Source: Mycobacterium sp. M26
Lineage (GTDB): Bacteria; Actinomycetota; Actinomycetes; Mycobacteriales; Mycobacteriaceae
NCBI RefSeq assembly: GCF_001494595.1
Contig: NZ_LN929908.1
Span: 682,001 to 746,000 of the forward strand
Direction: 5' to 3'
DNA length: 64,000 nucleotides
The position numbers were made by a program, and so were the translations under genes. The notes beneath the pieces are model-generated. The model worked only from the letters and a program-made list of their open reading frames with translations. It was not told the DNA's origin and searched no databases. This document shows, piece by piece, positions 24,741 through 35,280 of this stretch (within the stretch, counting starts at the first letter, position 1; each line of letters starts with the position of its first letter).

Positions 24741-25786
24741 TTGTCCTCCTCGAAGGTCAGATCCGGATCGGCCGGCGCGAAGTAGCCCTGCACATCCTCC
24801 TCGGTCACCTTGGCGAGTGATGAGGGGGACCACGTCGGGTTGCGATCCTTGTCGATGATCTGAGCGCGGATGCCCTCGACCAGGTCGTGCGAGCGGCTGG
24901 CCGCACACGACACCCGGTACTCCTGCACCAGCACGTCCTCCAAAGTCGGCAGGTGCGCGGCGCGGCGGATGGCCTCCAGGGCGACCGACGCGGCGATGGG
25001 GGAGCGGCCCGCGATCAGGTCGGCCGCCTCGTGGGCGGCGGGGTCGGCGTGGTCGCGCAGGGCGGCGAGGATCTCGGTGAGGGTGGGTGCCGCGTAGCAT
25101 TCGTCGACCCAATGTTGTTGGGCCAGAAGCTGACTCGGCGGCGGTTCGATGGCGAACGCCTCGATGGCGGCCTCCACGCCCTCGCCGACGACAGCGGCGG
25201 TGAACGCCTCGAGCTTCTCGTGCGGGACGTAGTGGTCGGCGAAGCCCAGGGCAATCGCGTCGGCTCCGGTGAACGGGGCACCGCTGAGCTCGGCGTGCAG
25301 GCCGAGCAGGCCCGGCGCGCGGGACAGGATGTAGGTGCCGCCGACGTCGGGGATCAGGCCGATGCCCACCTCGGGCATCCCGATCTTGGAGCGGTCGGTG
25401 ACCACGCGGACGTTGCCGTGCGCCGAGATGCCCACGCCGCCGCCCATCACGATGCCGTCCATGATCGCGACATAGGGCTTGGGGTAGCGGCCGATCTTCG
25501 CGTTGAGCCGGTACTCGTCCCACCAGAAGCGGCGGACGTCCTCGCCGCCGGCCTTGGCGCTCTCGTAGACGGCGACGACGTCACCGCCGGCGCACAGCCC
25601 CCGTTCGCCGGCGCCGTCGAGGATCACGGCGGTGATCGCGGGGTCGTCGGCCCACTCGGTGATCACCTGGTCCAGCACAGTGGCCATGTGATGGGTCAGC
25701 GAGTTGATGGCCTTTGGCCGATTGAGCGTCACGCGGCCGACGTGGCCGTCGACCCGGGTGAGGATGTCCTCGGAATCAGCCGTCAC
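24737..25786 (-). CDS. echA9: EchA9-type 3-hydroxyisobutyryl-CoA hydrolase/enoyl-CoA hydratase
   Basis: 349 residues, crotonase superfamily. The segment [17 protein letters not shown] and the long C-terminal region (about 100 residues beyond the crotonase core) are typical of 3-hydroxyisobutyryl-CoA hydrolases of valine breakdown; the M. tuberculosis orthologue Rv1071c is named echA9. GTG 25786 is preferred (AAGGA upstream, matches the orthologue's N-terminus); the frame is open to 25837. It is coupled to echA8 by a four-base overlap. Confidence 0.88.
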   Translation of the reverse strand: MTADSEDILTRVDGHVGRVTLNRPKAINSLTHHMATVLDQVITEWADDPAITAVILDGAGERGLCAGGDVVAVYESAKAGGEDVRRFWWDEYRLNAKIGRYPKPYVAIMDGIVMGGGVGISAHGNVRVVTDRSKIGMPEVGIGLIPDVGGTYILSRAPGLLGLHAELSGAPFTGADAIALGFADHYVPHEKLEAFTAAVVGEGVEAAIEAFAIEPPPSQLLAQQHWVDECYAAPTLTEILAALRDHADPAAHEAADLIAGRSPIAASVALEAIRRAAHLPTLEDVLVQEYRVSCAASRSHDLVEGIRAQIIDKDRNPTWSPSSLAKVTEEDVQGYFAPADPDLTFEEDK

Positions 25787-25995
25787 GGCGGGGAGTTCCT
25801 TCGTCGTCGAAAAGGTTGGACGTCCTAGTTTTACCACCCGGCGGTTCCGGATCGAGACCCCACCACAGCGGTCTCACAGGTAAGGTCGGGCTTTGTAGGT
25901 CGGGGACACGCGAAAATGTGTGACTTTTCTGGGAACCCGGCCGGAGCGCCGTTCGTTAGCGGTGTGTCGATTGACTTCCACGAGAGGATTCAACG

Positions 25996-26844
25996 GTGCG
26001 GGAGACCAGCAACCCGATTTTCCGTTCGCTGCCGAACCAGCAGGGCGGATATGCACAGTTCGGTACCGGCGTAGGCGGTGCCCAGCAGGTGGCATACCAG
26101 GCCGACCCCTACACCGCGCAGTACCAGCCGCAGGCCGGCGTCTCGCGGCCGATGACCATCGACGATGTCGTCACTAAGACCGGCATCACCCTCGGTGTGC
26201 TGTCGATCGTCGCGATCATCTCCTACTTCCTGGTCTCCTCGAACCTGGCGCTGGCGATGCCGTTCACCCTGGTGGGTGCGCTCGGCGGCCTCGCGCTCGT
26301 GCTGGTGGCGACCTTCGGCCGTAAGCAGGACAACCCCGCCATCGTGCTGAGCTACGCCGCACTCGAGGGCCTGTTCCTCGGTGCGTTCTCGTTCGTGCTC
26401 GCCAATGTCGTGGTCTCCGGTGCCAACGCCGGTGCGCTGATCGGCCAGGCGGTGCTCGGCACCATCGGCGTCTTCTTCGGCATGCTGGTGGTCTACAAGA
26501 CCGGCGCCATCCGCGTGACCCCGAAGTTCACCCGCATGCTGGTGGCCGGCATGTTCGGTGTGCTCGCGCTGATGCTGGGCAACCTTGTGCTCTCGATGTT
26601 CGGTGTCAACGACGGCGCGGGCATGGGCCTGCGTTCCGGCGGCACGCTGGCGATCGTCTTCTCGCTGGTCTGCATCGCGCTCGCGGCGTTCAGCTTCCTG
26701 CTGGACTTCGACGCCGCTGACCAGATGATCCGCGCCGGTGCGCCGGAGAAGGCCGCCTGGGGCGTTGCCCTCGGCCTGACCGTCACGCTGGTCTGGCTCT
26801 ACATCGAGATCCTGCGCCTGCTCAGCTACTTCCAGCAGCGCTAG
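25996..26844 (+). CDS. Bax inhibitor-1/YccA-family membrane protein (Rv1072-like)
   Basis: 282 residues. A polar N-terminus of about 60 residues is followed by seven membrane segments (for example ITLGVLSIVAIISYFLVSS and FTRMLVAGMFGVLALMLGN). Homologous to the YccA/Bax inhibitor-1 group of membrane channel-like proteins. GTG start with AGAGGA upstream. A strong terminator follows directly. The physiological role in mycobacteria is unknown. Confidence 0.88.
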   Translation: MRETSNPIFRSLPNQQGGYAQFGTGVGGAQQVAYQADPYTAQYQPQAGVSRPMTIDDVVTKTGITLGVLSIVAIISYFLVSSNLALAMPFTLVGALGGLALVLVATFGRKQDNPAIVLSYAALEGLFLGAFSFVLANVVVSGANAGALIGQAVLGTIGVFFGMLVVYKTGAIRVTPKFTRMLVAGMFGVLALMLGNLVLSMFGVNDGAGMGLRSGGTLAIVFSLVCIALAAFSFLLDFDAADQMIRAGAPEKAAWGVALGLTVTLVWLYIEILRLLSYFQQR

Positions 26845-26855
26845 CTTCTTCACGC

Positions 26856-26895
26856 AAAGCCCCGGCCCCTCCTCGAGAGGCCGGGGCTTTGTTTT
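26856..26895 (+). terminator. Rho-independent terminator after the Bax inhibitor gene
   Basis: Arms 26856-26867 and 26879-26890 (aaagccccggcc/ggccggggcttt) pair perfectly over 12 bp, followed by GTTTTG. Confidence 0.9.
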
Positions 26896-26944
26896 GTCCA
26901 CAGGGTGAAGTGCCGCGGGTCGCCGCCGATGCGAGCCTTCCGGC

Positions 26945-27793
26945 GTGCACGGTCCCTTCATCGGCAGCGAGGCGCTGGCAAGCGGAGTCGTCAACCGTCA
27001 CCAACTGCGGACGAAGTTCTCCGCGCTATTCCCCGGGGTCTACTTCTCGATCGAGCGGCAGCCGACGCTGTTCGACCGTAGCCACGCTGCATGGCTCTGG
27101 TCGGGACGAACCGGGGTGCTCGCGGGACTCGCAGCAGCGGCGCTGCACGGATCGAAGTGGATTGGCGCCGATATCCCGATCGACGTGGTGTGTCAGAGAC
27201 AACGGGCACCCGACGGTGTCCGTGTGCGGCGAGACGGTCTTCACGACAACGAAGTTCAGGTGCTGCGTGGGCTGCCGCTGACGACTCCGGCCAGAACGGC
27301 GTTCGATATCGCGCGTCGCGGTCGGGTGCGATCCGCGGTCGCCGGTGTGGACGCTCTTCTCAACGCCACCGACGTTCCGGTGGCTGAGGTGTCCGCAATC
27401 GCTGCCGCCCACCCGCATACGCGGGGTTTGCGTCAGCTCGAAGCGGTTCTAGGCCTGGCCGATCCGGGGGCGCAGTCGCCGAAAGAATCGTGGCTGCGTC
27501 TCGTCATCGTCGAGGCGGGATTGCCGAAACCACGCACCCAAGTTCCGGTGCGCAGCGGTGATGGATGGTCCACCTATTACCTCGACATGGGGTGGGAGGA
27601 CCTCAAGATCGCTGTCGAATACGACGGCGACCATCACCGCACGGACCGTCTGCAGTACGGCCGCGACATCCGGAGGATGGAGGCCTTGAGCGCGCTCGGC
27701 TGGATCGTCATCCGGGTGGTGGCGGGCGACACCCCGGACGATGTCGTGCGACGTGTCCGAGCGGCGTTCAATCAGCGATTGAGTGTGCGCTGA
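26945..27793 (+). CDS. DUF559/Vsr-like endonuclease-fold protein (Rv1073 position)
   Basis: 282 residues. The N-terminal half resembles the winged-helix AbiEi-type antitoxin region (residues about 8-100), and the C-terminal half a restriction-endonuclease-like DUF559 domain: LDMGWEDLKIAVEYDGDHH places the acidic and His residues of a Vsr-like active site, then ALSALGWIVIRVVA. GTG start without an evident ribosome site. Position and length agree with Rv1073. Such genes occur in several copies in mycobacteria; the function is not established. It ends in a long inverted repeat shared with the convergent fadA3 gene. Confidence 0.75.
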   Translation: MHGPFIGSEALASGVVNRHQLRTKFSALFPGVYFSIERQPTLFDRSHAAWLWSGRTGVLAGLAAAALHGSKWIGADIPIDVVCQRQRAPDGVRVRRDGLHDNEVQVLRGLPLTTPARTAFDIARRGRVRSAVAGVDALLNATDVPVAEVSAIAAAHPHTRGLRQLEAVLGLADPGAQSPKESWLRLVIVEAGLPKPRTQVPVRSGDGWSTYYLDMGWEDLKIAVEYDGDHHRTDRLQYGRDIRRMEALSALGWIVIRVVAGDTPDDVVRRVRAAFNQRLSVR

Positions 27794-27836
27794 GGGCGGG
27801 AATTCCGCTCAAATCCCGCCCTGGGCGCACACTCAA
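27779..27836. terminator. bidirectional hairpin between convergent genes
   Basis: Arms 27779-27801 and 27814-27836 match at 21 of 23 positions with a 12-base loop. The left arm includes the stop codon of the gene ending at 27793; the right arm ends 7 bases before the 3' end of fadA3. Confidence 0.8.
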
Positions 27837-27842
27837 CGCGCG

Positions 27843-29060
27843 TTAGGACAGGCGCTCGACGACCATGGCCATACCCTGGCCGCCGCCGACGCACATCGTC
27901 TCGATGCCGAACGTCTTGTCGTAGGTCTGCAGGTTGTTCAGCAGGGTCGCGGTGATCCGCGCGCCCGTCATACCGAACGGATGCCCCAGCGCGATCGCGC
28001 CGCCGGAGACGTTCAGCTTCTCCTCGTCCATCCCCAGCGCCCGTGCCGAGCCCAGCACCTGGACCGCGAAGGCCTCGTTGATCTCATACAGGTCGATGTC
28101 GGAGATCGACAGGTTCGCGTTCGCCAGCGCCTTCTTGACGGCCTCGATCGGGCCCAGGCCCATGATCTCCGGCGACAGGCCCGACACCCCGGTCGAGACG
28201 ATCCGTGCCAGTGGGGTCAGCCCCAGCTCCTTGGCCTTGGTGTCGGACATGATGACCACCGCGGCCGCGCCGTCGTTCAGCGGGCAGGCATTACCCGCGG
28301 TGACCGTGCCGTTGGGACGGAACACCGGCTTGAGCTGGCTGAGCGCCTCGTAGGTGGTGCCGGCGCGGGGGCCGTCGTCCTTCGAGACAACGGTGCCGTC
28401 GGGCAGGGTGACCGGCACGATCTCGCGCTCGAAGAACCCGCTCTTGATGGCCTCCTCGGCCCGGTTCTGTGACCGCACACCCCAGTGGTCCTGGTCCTCG
28501 CGGCTCACCCCGGTGTGCAGCGCCACGTTCTCGGCGGTCTGACCCATCGCGATGTATACGTCGGGAAGCAGGCCGTCCTCGCGCGGGTCGTGCCACTCGT
28601 CGGCGCCCGCGGCAGCTGCGGCACTGCGCTCGCCGGCCTCGTTGTACAGCGGGTTCTTGGTGTCCGGCCAGCCGTCGGCGCTGCCCTTGCCGAACTGCGA
28701 CACCGTCTCCACCCCGGCGGAGATGAACGCGTGGCCCTCACCGGCCTTGATCGCGTGGAACGCCATCCGGGTGGTCTGCAGCGACGACGAGCAGTACCGG
28801 TTCACCGTGGTGCCGGGCAGGAAGTCGTAGCCCAGCTGCACCGCGACCGTGCGGCCGATGTTGAAACCGGACTCACCACCGGGCTGGCCGCAGCCCATGA
28901 TCAAGTCGTCGATCTCGCGCGGGTCCAGCCCGGGCGCCTTGTCGAGGGCGGCGCGCACCATCTGCGCGGCCAGGTCGTCGGGGCGGATACCGACCAGCGA
29001 CCCCTTGTAGGCGCGGCCGATCGGGGAGCGGGCAGTGGAGACGATGACAGCTTCGGGCAT
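27843..29060 (-). CDS. fadA3: acetyl-CoA acetyltransferase (thiolase) FadA3
   Basis: 405 residues. Thiolase catalytic residues are visible: Cys90 in NRYCSSSLQT, His in GGAIALGHPFGMTGAR, and Cys in TMCVGGGQGMA. ATG 29060 has AGGAG 7 bases upstream and gives the N-terminus MPEAVIVSTARSPIG expected for FadA proteins; an open extension to 29096 is not supported. Orthologous position to Rv1074c. It carries out thiolytic cleavage in beta-oxidation. Confidence 0.92.
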   Translation of the reverse strand: MPEAVIVSTARSPIGRAYKGSLVGIRPDDLAAQMVRAALDKAPGLDPREIDDLIMGCGQPGGESGFNIGRTVAVQLGYDFLPGTTVNRYCSSSLQTTRMAFHAIKAGEGHAFISAGVETVSQFGKGSADGWPDTKNPLYNEAGERSAAAAAGADEWHDPREDGLLPDVYIAMGQTAENVALHTGVSREDQDHWGVRSQNRAEEAIKSGFFEREIVPVTLPDGTVVSKDDGPRAGTTYEALSQLKPVFRPNGTVTAGNACPLNDGAAAVVIMSDTKAKELGLTPLARIVSTGVSGLSPEIMGLGPIEAVKKALANANLSISDIDLYEINEAFAVQVLGSARALGMDEEKLNVSGGAIALGHPFGMTGARITATLLNNLQTYDKTFGIETMCVGGGQGMAMVVERLS

Positions 29061-29102
29061 GAGAGGGCTCCTGGAGAAGATGTGCGGCAACTGCACACGA
29101 AC

Positions 29103-30068
29103 CTAGCCCGCGGTCACCACGATCGGTGCGGGCACCCCGGTGGTTCTGCGGCGCAACAGCCTGGTGATCGGCGCGAGCCGGGCCGAGACGTTCCAGCTCT
29201 GCGAGGGCGTCAGCCACGGCAGGTCGGGCACGGTGGCCCCGGTCCACTCGCCGAGCGCATGGCATAGCGCAGGCAGCAACTGGTTGGCGGCCAGGGCATA
29301 ACCCGCCGCCGACGGGTGGAACTTGTCCTCGGAGAACATCAGCTCCGGCGTCTGCAGGAAGTTCGGTGTCAGCAGATCGGCCAGCGGCACCGGCACTCCG
29401 CCGGCGGCCCGCACCGCCGCGGCCTGTACGCGGGCCAGATGCAATCCGCGCGACCGCGCCGCATAGCGCAGCGGCTGGGGGATGGCGGTGATGACGCCGA
29501 AGTCCGGGCAGGTGCCGACCACCACCACCGCACCGCTGGCCCGCAGCCGCTGCACCGCCGCGCCCAGCCGGTTGGCCGACGGACCGATGCCGTTGAGTGC
29601 GGTGATGTCGTTGGCGCCGATCATGATCACCGCGGCATCCGGCGGGGGGCCGGCGACGAACATCGCGTCGACCTGACCGGAGAGCCCCTTGGACGTCGCG
29701 CCCACGATGGCCTTCGTCGACAGGCGGATCAGCTTGCCGGACTCCTCAGCCAGCCCGCGGGCGATCAGCACCCCGGGAACCTCGTCGGCGTCGCGGCAGC
29801 CGTACCCGGTGGCCGTCGAGTCGCCGAAGATCATCAGGTGCAGGTCATAGGGGACGTCGCGCTCCCAGCGCTGCACCGGCCCGCCACCGGGGGCGTAGAC
29901 GCCGTCGGCGCGGGGTGGCACATCCCAGGACTTCGGAATGACGGTACGGGCCTGGGCGGCCTGTTCGGAGAGCAGGCTGCGCGCACCGAGTACGGCCGTG
30001 CCGGTGGAGGCGAGTACACCCGCAACCCCCAGCACCACCGTCGAACGACGCGACGCGCGCTTGTCCAC
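29103..30068 (-). CDS. GDSL/SGNH-family esterase (Rv1075c-like)
   Basis: 321 residues. Block I GDSTATG with Ser84, block III GAND, and block V DKFHPSAAGY with the catalytic Asp-His pair define an SGNH hydrolase. A hydrophobic N-terminus (TVVLGVAGVLASTGTAVLGA) suggests a signal anchor or secretion. GTG start at 30068. M. tuberculosis Rv1075c is a GDSL esterase reported to be secreted. It lies 42 bases after the fadA3 start region, on the same strand, and diverges from lipU. Confidence 0.9.
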   Translation of the reverse strand: MDKRASRRSTVVLGVAGVLASTGTAVLGARSLLSEQAAQARTVIPKSWDVPPRADGVYAPGGGPVQRWERDVPYDLHLMIFGDSTATGYGCRDADEVPGVLIARGLAEESGKLIRLSTKAIVGATSKGLSGQVDAMFVAGPPPDAAVIMIGANDITALNGIGPSANRLGAAVQRLRASGAVVVVGTCPDFGVITAIPQPLRYAARSRGLHLARVQAAAVRAAGGVPVPLADLLTPNFLQTPELMFSEDKFHPSAAGYALAANQLLPALCHALGEWTGATVPDLPWLTPSQSWNVSARLAPITRLLRRRTTGVPAPIVVTAG

Positions 30069-30261
30069 CTGGCCAGTTTAGGTCGCCGAACCCCGTGAAA
30101 CGGGTCGCGACAGTGGCCCCGCGATTACGGACAGGTATCACTTCCGGTAAGAAATCAGATCGTTAGTTGTTGTATCTATTGCAGCTGTCAAGCTAAGTTA
30201 CCGGGGTTCGCTGGCGGGTCCCGGGGACACGTATCTACATCGGCGTAGGGAGTGTTTGACG

Positions 30262-31314
30262 ATGACCGCACCCAGTAAGGTCCGGGCTTCTTCGCCCCAT
30301 CGACATCACGCAGGCAGCGGTCAGCACCCGCGCCGGTATCCGGTTTCCGACGGCGCTCCCGTCGAGGTCGTCGAGGACGGCCCGAGCCTGGCCGCCCGGC
30401 TGGTCTCCGTCGGCACCCGCGTCACCATGTGGCCCACCCTGGCCGTGCTGAGCCACGTGCCGCACTGGCCGTGGCCGTTCGGCCTCGTCGACTTCGTCGC
30501 CCGCGCGATCCTGCCCACCCCGGGCACTGTGCGCGCCACCGTCGGCCTGCCGAATGCCTCGGCGCAACTGGTCCGCGCCCCCGGCGTGCTGCCCGCCGAC
30601 GGCCGGCGCCGCATCGTGCTCTACATGCACGGCGGGGCGTTCCTGACATGCGGCGTCAATTCGCACAGCCGGATTTCAACTGCGCTGTCGAAGTTCGCTG
30701 ATTCGCCGGTGCTGGTGGTCGACTACCGGCTGATCCCCAAGCACTCCATCGGCCAGGCCCTCGACGACTGCTACGACGCCTACAAGTGGCTGCGGCTGCG
30801 CGGCTACGAGCCCGACCAGATCGTGCTGGCCGGTGACTCGGCCGGCGGCTACCTGTCGCTGGCGCTGGCGCAGCGACTGCAGGCTGAAGGTGAGGAGCCC
30901 GCCGCGCTGGTGGCCATCTCGCCGCTGCTGCAACTCGACCACGGGCCCAAGCTCAACCACCCGAACATCCACACCGATGCGATGTTCCCGCCCAAGGCAT
31001 TTGACGCTCTCGTCGCCCTGGTGGCCCGGGCGGCGGCCAAGAACATCGTCGACGGCGAACCCGAGGGTGCCTACGAGCCGCTGGACCACATCGAGCCGGG
31101 CCTGCCGCGCACGCTGATCCACGTCTCCGGCTCGGAGGTGCTGCTGCACGACGCCCGGCTGGCCGCGCGCCGGCTGGCCGCCGCGGGGGTGCCCACCGAG
31201 GTGCGGGTGTGGCCGGGTCAGATCCACGACTTCCAGCTCGCCGCGCCGCTGATCCCGGAGGCGACGCGCTCGCTGCGCCAGATCGGCGAGTACATCCGCG
31301 AGGCCACCGGCTGA
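30262..31314 (+). CDS. lipU: hormone-sensitive-lipase family esterase LipU
   Basis: 350 residues. Oxyanion motif YMHGGAF, nucleophile elbow GDSAGG, and a late GQIHDF with the catalytic His mark the HSL family. Matches Rv1076. ATG 30262 with AGGGAG 9 bases upstream is preferred to the in-frame TTG at 30256. The upstream 193 bases separate it from the divergent esterase; no specific operator was recognised there. It hydrolyses short-chain esters. Confidence 0.9.
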   Translation: MTAPSKVRASSPHRHHAGSGQHPRRYPVSDGAPVEVVEDGPSLAARLVSVGTRVTMWPTLAVLSHVPHWPWPFGLVDFVARAILPTPGTVRATVGLPNASAQLVRAPGVLPADGRRRIVLYMHGGAFLTCGVNSHSRISTALSKFADSPVLVVDYRLIPKHSIGQALDDCYDAYKWLRLRGYEPDQIVLAGDSAGGYLSLALAQRLQAEGEEPAALVAISPLLQLDHGPKLNHPNIHTDAMFPPKAFDALVALVARAAAKNIVDGEPEGAYEPLDHIEPGLPRTLIHVSGSEVLLHDARLAARRLAAAGVPTEVRVWPGQIHDFQLAAPLIPEATRSLRQIGEYIREATG

Positions 31315-31348
31315 GCAGACCTCGGCGGCGGCCTGAGAGCATGTAGGC

Positions 31349-32743
<1,395 letters not shown>

Positions 32744-32790
32744 CACGGCCCGTGTATCGGGCAGGTGAACATTGCACTTTGACCCGATAT

Positions 32791-32847
32791 CCAGCAGGTT
32801 CTCAGGTAAGTTATGTGCCGCTTTACCTCAGCTAACTTCTCTGCTGG
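32791..32847 (+). promoter_or_regulatory. folded 5' leader of the pra gene
   Basis: Outer arms ccagcag (32791-32797) and ctgctgg (32841-32847) can pair; inside, aagtta pairs with taactt, or aggtaa with ttacct. The right outer arm overlaps the ribosome site GGAAGG. A structure that hides this site is possible. Confidence 0.35.
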
Positions 32848-32855
32848 AAGGCGCC

Positions 32856-33434
32856 ATGACCGAACAACCGCCTGGGCCCCCGCCCGGCAACTACCCCCCG
32901 CCGCCGCCCGGCGCCGGATTCGGTGAGCCGCCCGCACCGGGACAGCCGATCCCGCAGCTGGCGCAGGCCGCCTACACGTCGTGGTTCACCCGCGTGGTCG
33001 CGTGGATCATCGACTACATCCCGTACTTCATCATCGTGGGCATCGGGTACGGCATCGAGGCTGCCACCCAGGAGACCGCCTGCGTGACCGACACCTCCGA
33101 GTACAACCTCGGCGAGTTCTGCGCCACCGGTAACTCCACCCTCGGGGTGGCCGCCGTGAGCTTGAGCGTACTCATCGGCTTGGCCTACCTGGTGTGGAAC
33201 TACGGCTACAAGCAGGGCACCACGGGCTCGAGCATCGGCAAGTCGATCATGAAGTTCAAGGTGGTCAGCGAGAAGACCGGACAGCCGATCGGGTTCGGTC
33301 TGTCGATCGTGCGGCAGCTGGCGCACATCGTCGACGGCATCATCTGCTACATCGGGTACCTGTTCCCGTTGTGGGATGCCAAGCGGCAGACGCTCGCCGA
33401 CAAGATCATGACCACGGTCTGCCTACCCCTGTAA
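32856..33434 (+). CDS. pra: RDD-family proline-rich membrane protein (Pra homologue, copy 1)
   Basis: 192 residues. Proline-rich N-terminus (EQPPGPPPGNYPPPPP), then an RDD domain with three or four membrane segments: YTSWFTRVVAWIIDYIPYF holds the RDD-type Arg/Asp pair. Orthologue of Rv1078 (proline-rich antigen homologue). ATG 32856 has GGAAGG 4 bases upstream. A second, closely related copy follows 16 bases downstream. Function unknown; RDD proteins are suspected transporters. Confidence 0.88.
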   Translation: MTEQPPGPPPGNYPPPPPGAGFGEPPAPGQPIPQLAQAAYTSWFTRVVAWIIDYIPYFIIVGIGYGIEAATQETACVTDTSEYNLGEFCATGNSTLGVAAVSLSVLIGLAYLVWNYGYKQGTTGSSIGKSIMKFKVVSEKTGQPIGFGLSIVRQLAHIVDGIICYIGYLFPLWDAKRQTLADKIMTTVCLPL

Positions 33435-33450
33435 GCAAAGGATTCAATCG

Positions 33451-34037
33451 ATGACGGTTCCACCTCCGGGCGACTACCCCCCGCCCCCGCCGGGTAACTA
33501 CCCACCAACTACCCGCCGCCGGGCAGCTATCCGCCGCCGGGTGCGGGTCCGCTGGGTGCACTGCCCAAGGAGGCCTACACCTCGTGGTTCACCCGCGTGC
33601 TGGCCTACATCATCGACGCACTGCCGGTGGCGATCCTGTCCGGTGTCGGGCAGGGCCTGATGTATGCGACGGGCGAGAACAACTGTGTGTCCACCAGCGG
33701 TGACAACAGCTACGGCGTGGCGTGCACGTCGGAGCCGTCGGCGCTGGGGCTCATCCTGTCGTTCGTGTTCGCTCTGGCCGCGCTGGCGTTCGTGATCTGG
33801 AACTACGGCTACCGCCAGGGCACCACGGGCTCGAGCATTGGCAAGTCGGTGCTGAAGTTCAAGGTGGTCAGCGAGAAGACCGGGCAGCCGATCGGGTTCG
33901 GTCTGTCGATCGTGCGGCAGCTGGCGCACATCGTCGACGCGATCATCTGCTACATCGGCTACCTTTTCCCGCTCTGGGATGCAAAACGGCAGACACTGGC
34001 CGACAAGATCATGACCACGGTCTGCTTGCCGATCTGA
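33451..34037 (+). pseudogene. Pra-like RDD protein, tandem copy 2, with a one-base frameshift
   Basis: ATG 33451 opens MTVPPPGDYPPPPPGNYPP, then the frame shifts: at 33505-33507 one base is missing in a repetitive CCACCAAC stretch, and the rest of the protein (NYPPPGSYPPPGAG to TTVCLPI) is read in a different frame from 33507 on. With one base restored it would be 196 residues and very like copy 1. The last 78 codons differ little from copy 1 (about 33198-33432 against 33801-34035), including most third positions, pointing to recent duplication or gene conversion. It may be a true pseudogene or a sequencing error in the proline repeat. Confidence 0.8.
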
Positions 34038-34049
34038 GGTACGTCTAGG

Positions 34050-34085
34050 AAGAGGCGCTCACTGCCCGCAGTGAGCGCCTCTTTT
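34050..34085 (+). terminator. Rho-independent terminator after the pra pair
   Basis: Arms 34050-34065 and 34068-34083 (aagaggcgctcactgc/gcagtgagcgcctctt) with a 2-base loop, followed by TTTT-like bases. Ends the cbs-pra unit before metB. Confidence 0.9.
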
Positions 34086-34093
34086 CGTGCCGA

Positions 34094-34099
34094 TAGGCT
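34094..34099 (+). promoter_or_regulatory. -10 element, leaderless start for metB
   Basis: TAGGCT lies 8 bases before ATG 34108; there is no Shine-Dalgarno and the preceding terminator makes a separate promoter necessary. Confidence 0.55.
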
Positions 34100-34107
34100 C
34101 GACGTCG

Positions 34108-35280
34108 ATGAGTGAGCAGCGCAGTCAAGCCGACCGCCACCGGGCGCAGGGGTTTGCAACCAAGGCCATCCACGCCGGCTACCGGCCCGACCCCGCCACT
34201 GGTGCCGTCAACGCACCGATCTACGCCAGCAGCACCTTCGCCCAGGACGGCGTGGGCGGACTGCGCGGCGGGTTCGAGTACGCGCGCACCGGTAATCCCA
34301 CCCGCGCCGCCCTGGAGGCGGTGCTTGCCGCCGTCGAGGACGGCACCTTCGGGCGGGCGTTCAGCTCCGGAATGGCCGCCAGCGACTGTGCGCTGCGCGC
34401 GGTGCTGCGTCCCGGCGATCACCTGGTGATTCCCGACGACGCCTACGGCGGCACCTTCCGCCTGATCGACAAGGTGTTCAGCCAGTGGGGTGTGGAGCAC
34501 ACCCCGGTCGCACTGTCGGACCTCGACGCGGTGCGCGCGGCGATCACCAGCCGGACCAAGCTGATCTGGGTGGAGACCCCGACCAACCCGCTGCTGTCGA
34601 TCGCCGATATCGCCGGCATCGTCGAGATCGCGTCGGTGGCTGGGACGAAAGTGTTGGTGGACAACACCTTTGCCTCACCGGCATTGCAGCAGCCGCTGAC
34701 CCTGGGTGCCGACGTGGTGCTGCATTCGACCACGAAGTACATCGGCGGCCACTCCGATGTGGTCGGTGGTGCGCTGGTGACCAACGACGAGGAACTCGAC
34801 GCCAAGTTCGCGTTCCTGCAGAACGGGGCCGGCGGCGTACCCGGCCCGTTCGACGCTTACCTGACGATGCGCGGCCTGAAGACGTTGGAACTGCGGATGC
34901 AGCGGCACAGTTCGAACGCCGCGCAGGTGGCCGAGTTCCTGGATGGCCACGACGCCGTCAGTCAGGTGCTCTACCCGGGGCTGCCGAGCCATCCCGGCCA
35001 CGAGGTGGCCGCCCGCCAGATGCGCGGCTTCGGTGGCATGGTGTCGGTGCGGATGCGCGGCGGTATCGAGGCGGCACGCCGGTTGTGCTCGCGTACAGAG
35101 GTTTTCATTCTTGCCGAGTCGCTCGGCGGGGTGGAGTCGCTGATCGAGCACCCGGGTGCGATGACGCACGCGTCGACGGCCGGCTCGCAACTGGAGGTGC
35201 CTGACGACCTGGTGCGCCTGTCCGTCGGTATCGAGGACCCGTCCGACCTGCTCGGGGACCTCGAGCAGGCCCTAGGCTAG
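34108..35280 (+). CDS. metB: cystathionine gamma-synthase/lyase
   Basis: 390 residues, Cys/Met-metabolism PLP enzyme. FEYARTGNPTR is the phosphate/PLP-contact motif, and the Schiff-base Lys lies in HSTTKYIGGHSD. Orthologue of Rv1079 (annotated MetB). ATG 34108 is preferred over in-frame GTG 34087, which falls within the terminator. It acts beside cbs in transsulfuration. Its last 9 bases overlap the convergent GPP34 gene. Confidence 0.92.
   Translation: MSEQRSQADRHRAQGFATKAIHAGYRPDPATGAVNAPIYASSTFAQDGVGGLRGGFEYARTGNPTRAALEAVLAAVEDGTFGRAFSSGMAASDCALRAVLRPGDHLVIPDDAYGGTFRLIDKVFSQWGVEHTPVALSDLDAVRAAITSRTKLIWVETPTNPLLSIADIAGIVEIASVAGTKVLVDNTFASPALQQPLTLGADVVLHSTTKYIGGHSDVVGGALVTNDEELDAKFAFLQNGAGGVPGPFDAYLTMRGLKTLELRMQRHSSNAAQVAEFLDGHDAVSQVLYPGLPSHPGHEVAARQMRGFGGMVSVRMRGGIEAARRLCSRTEVFILAESLGGVESLIEHPGAMTHASTAGSQLEVPDDLVRLSVGIEDPSDLLGDLEQALG

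Noticed and set aside
24741..25523. N-terminal extension of EchA8 to 522 residues
   Set aside because: The added part overlaps echA9 in another frame; the GTG at 24740 has a strong ribosome site and fits EchA8 length.
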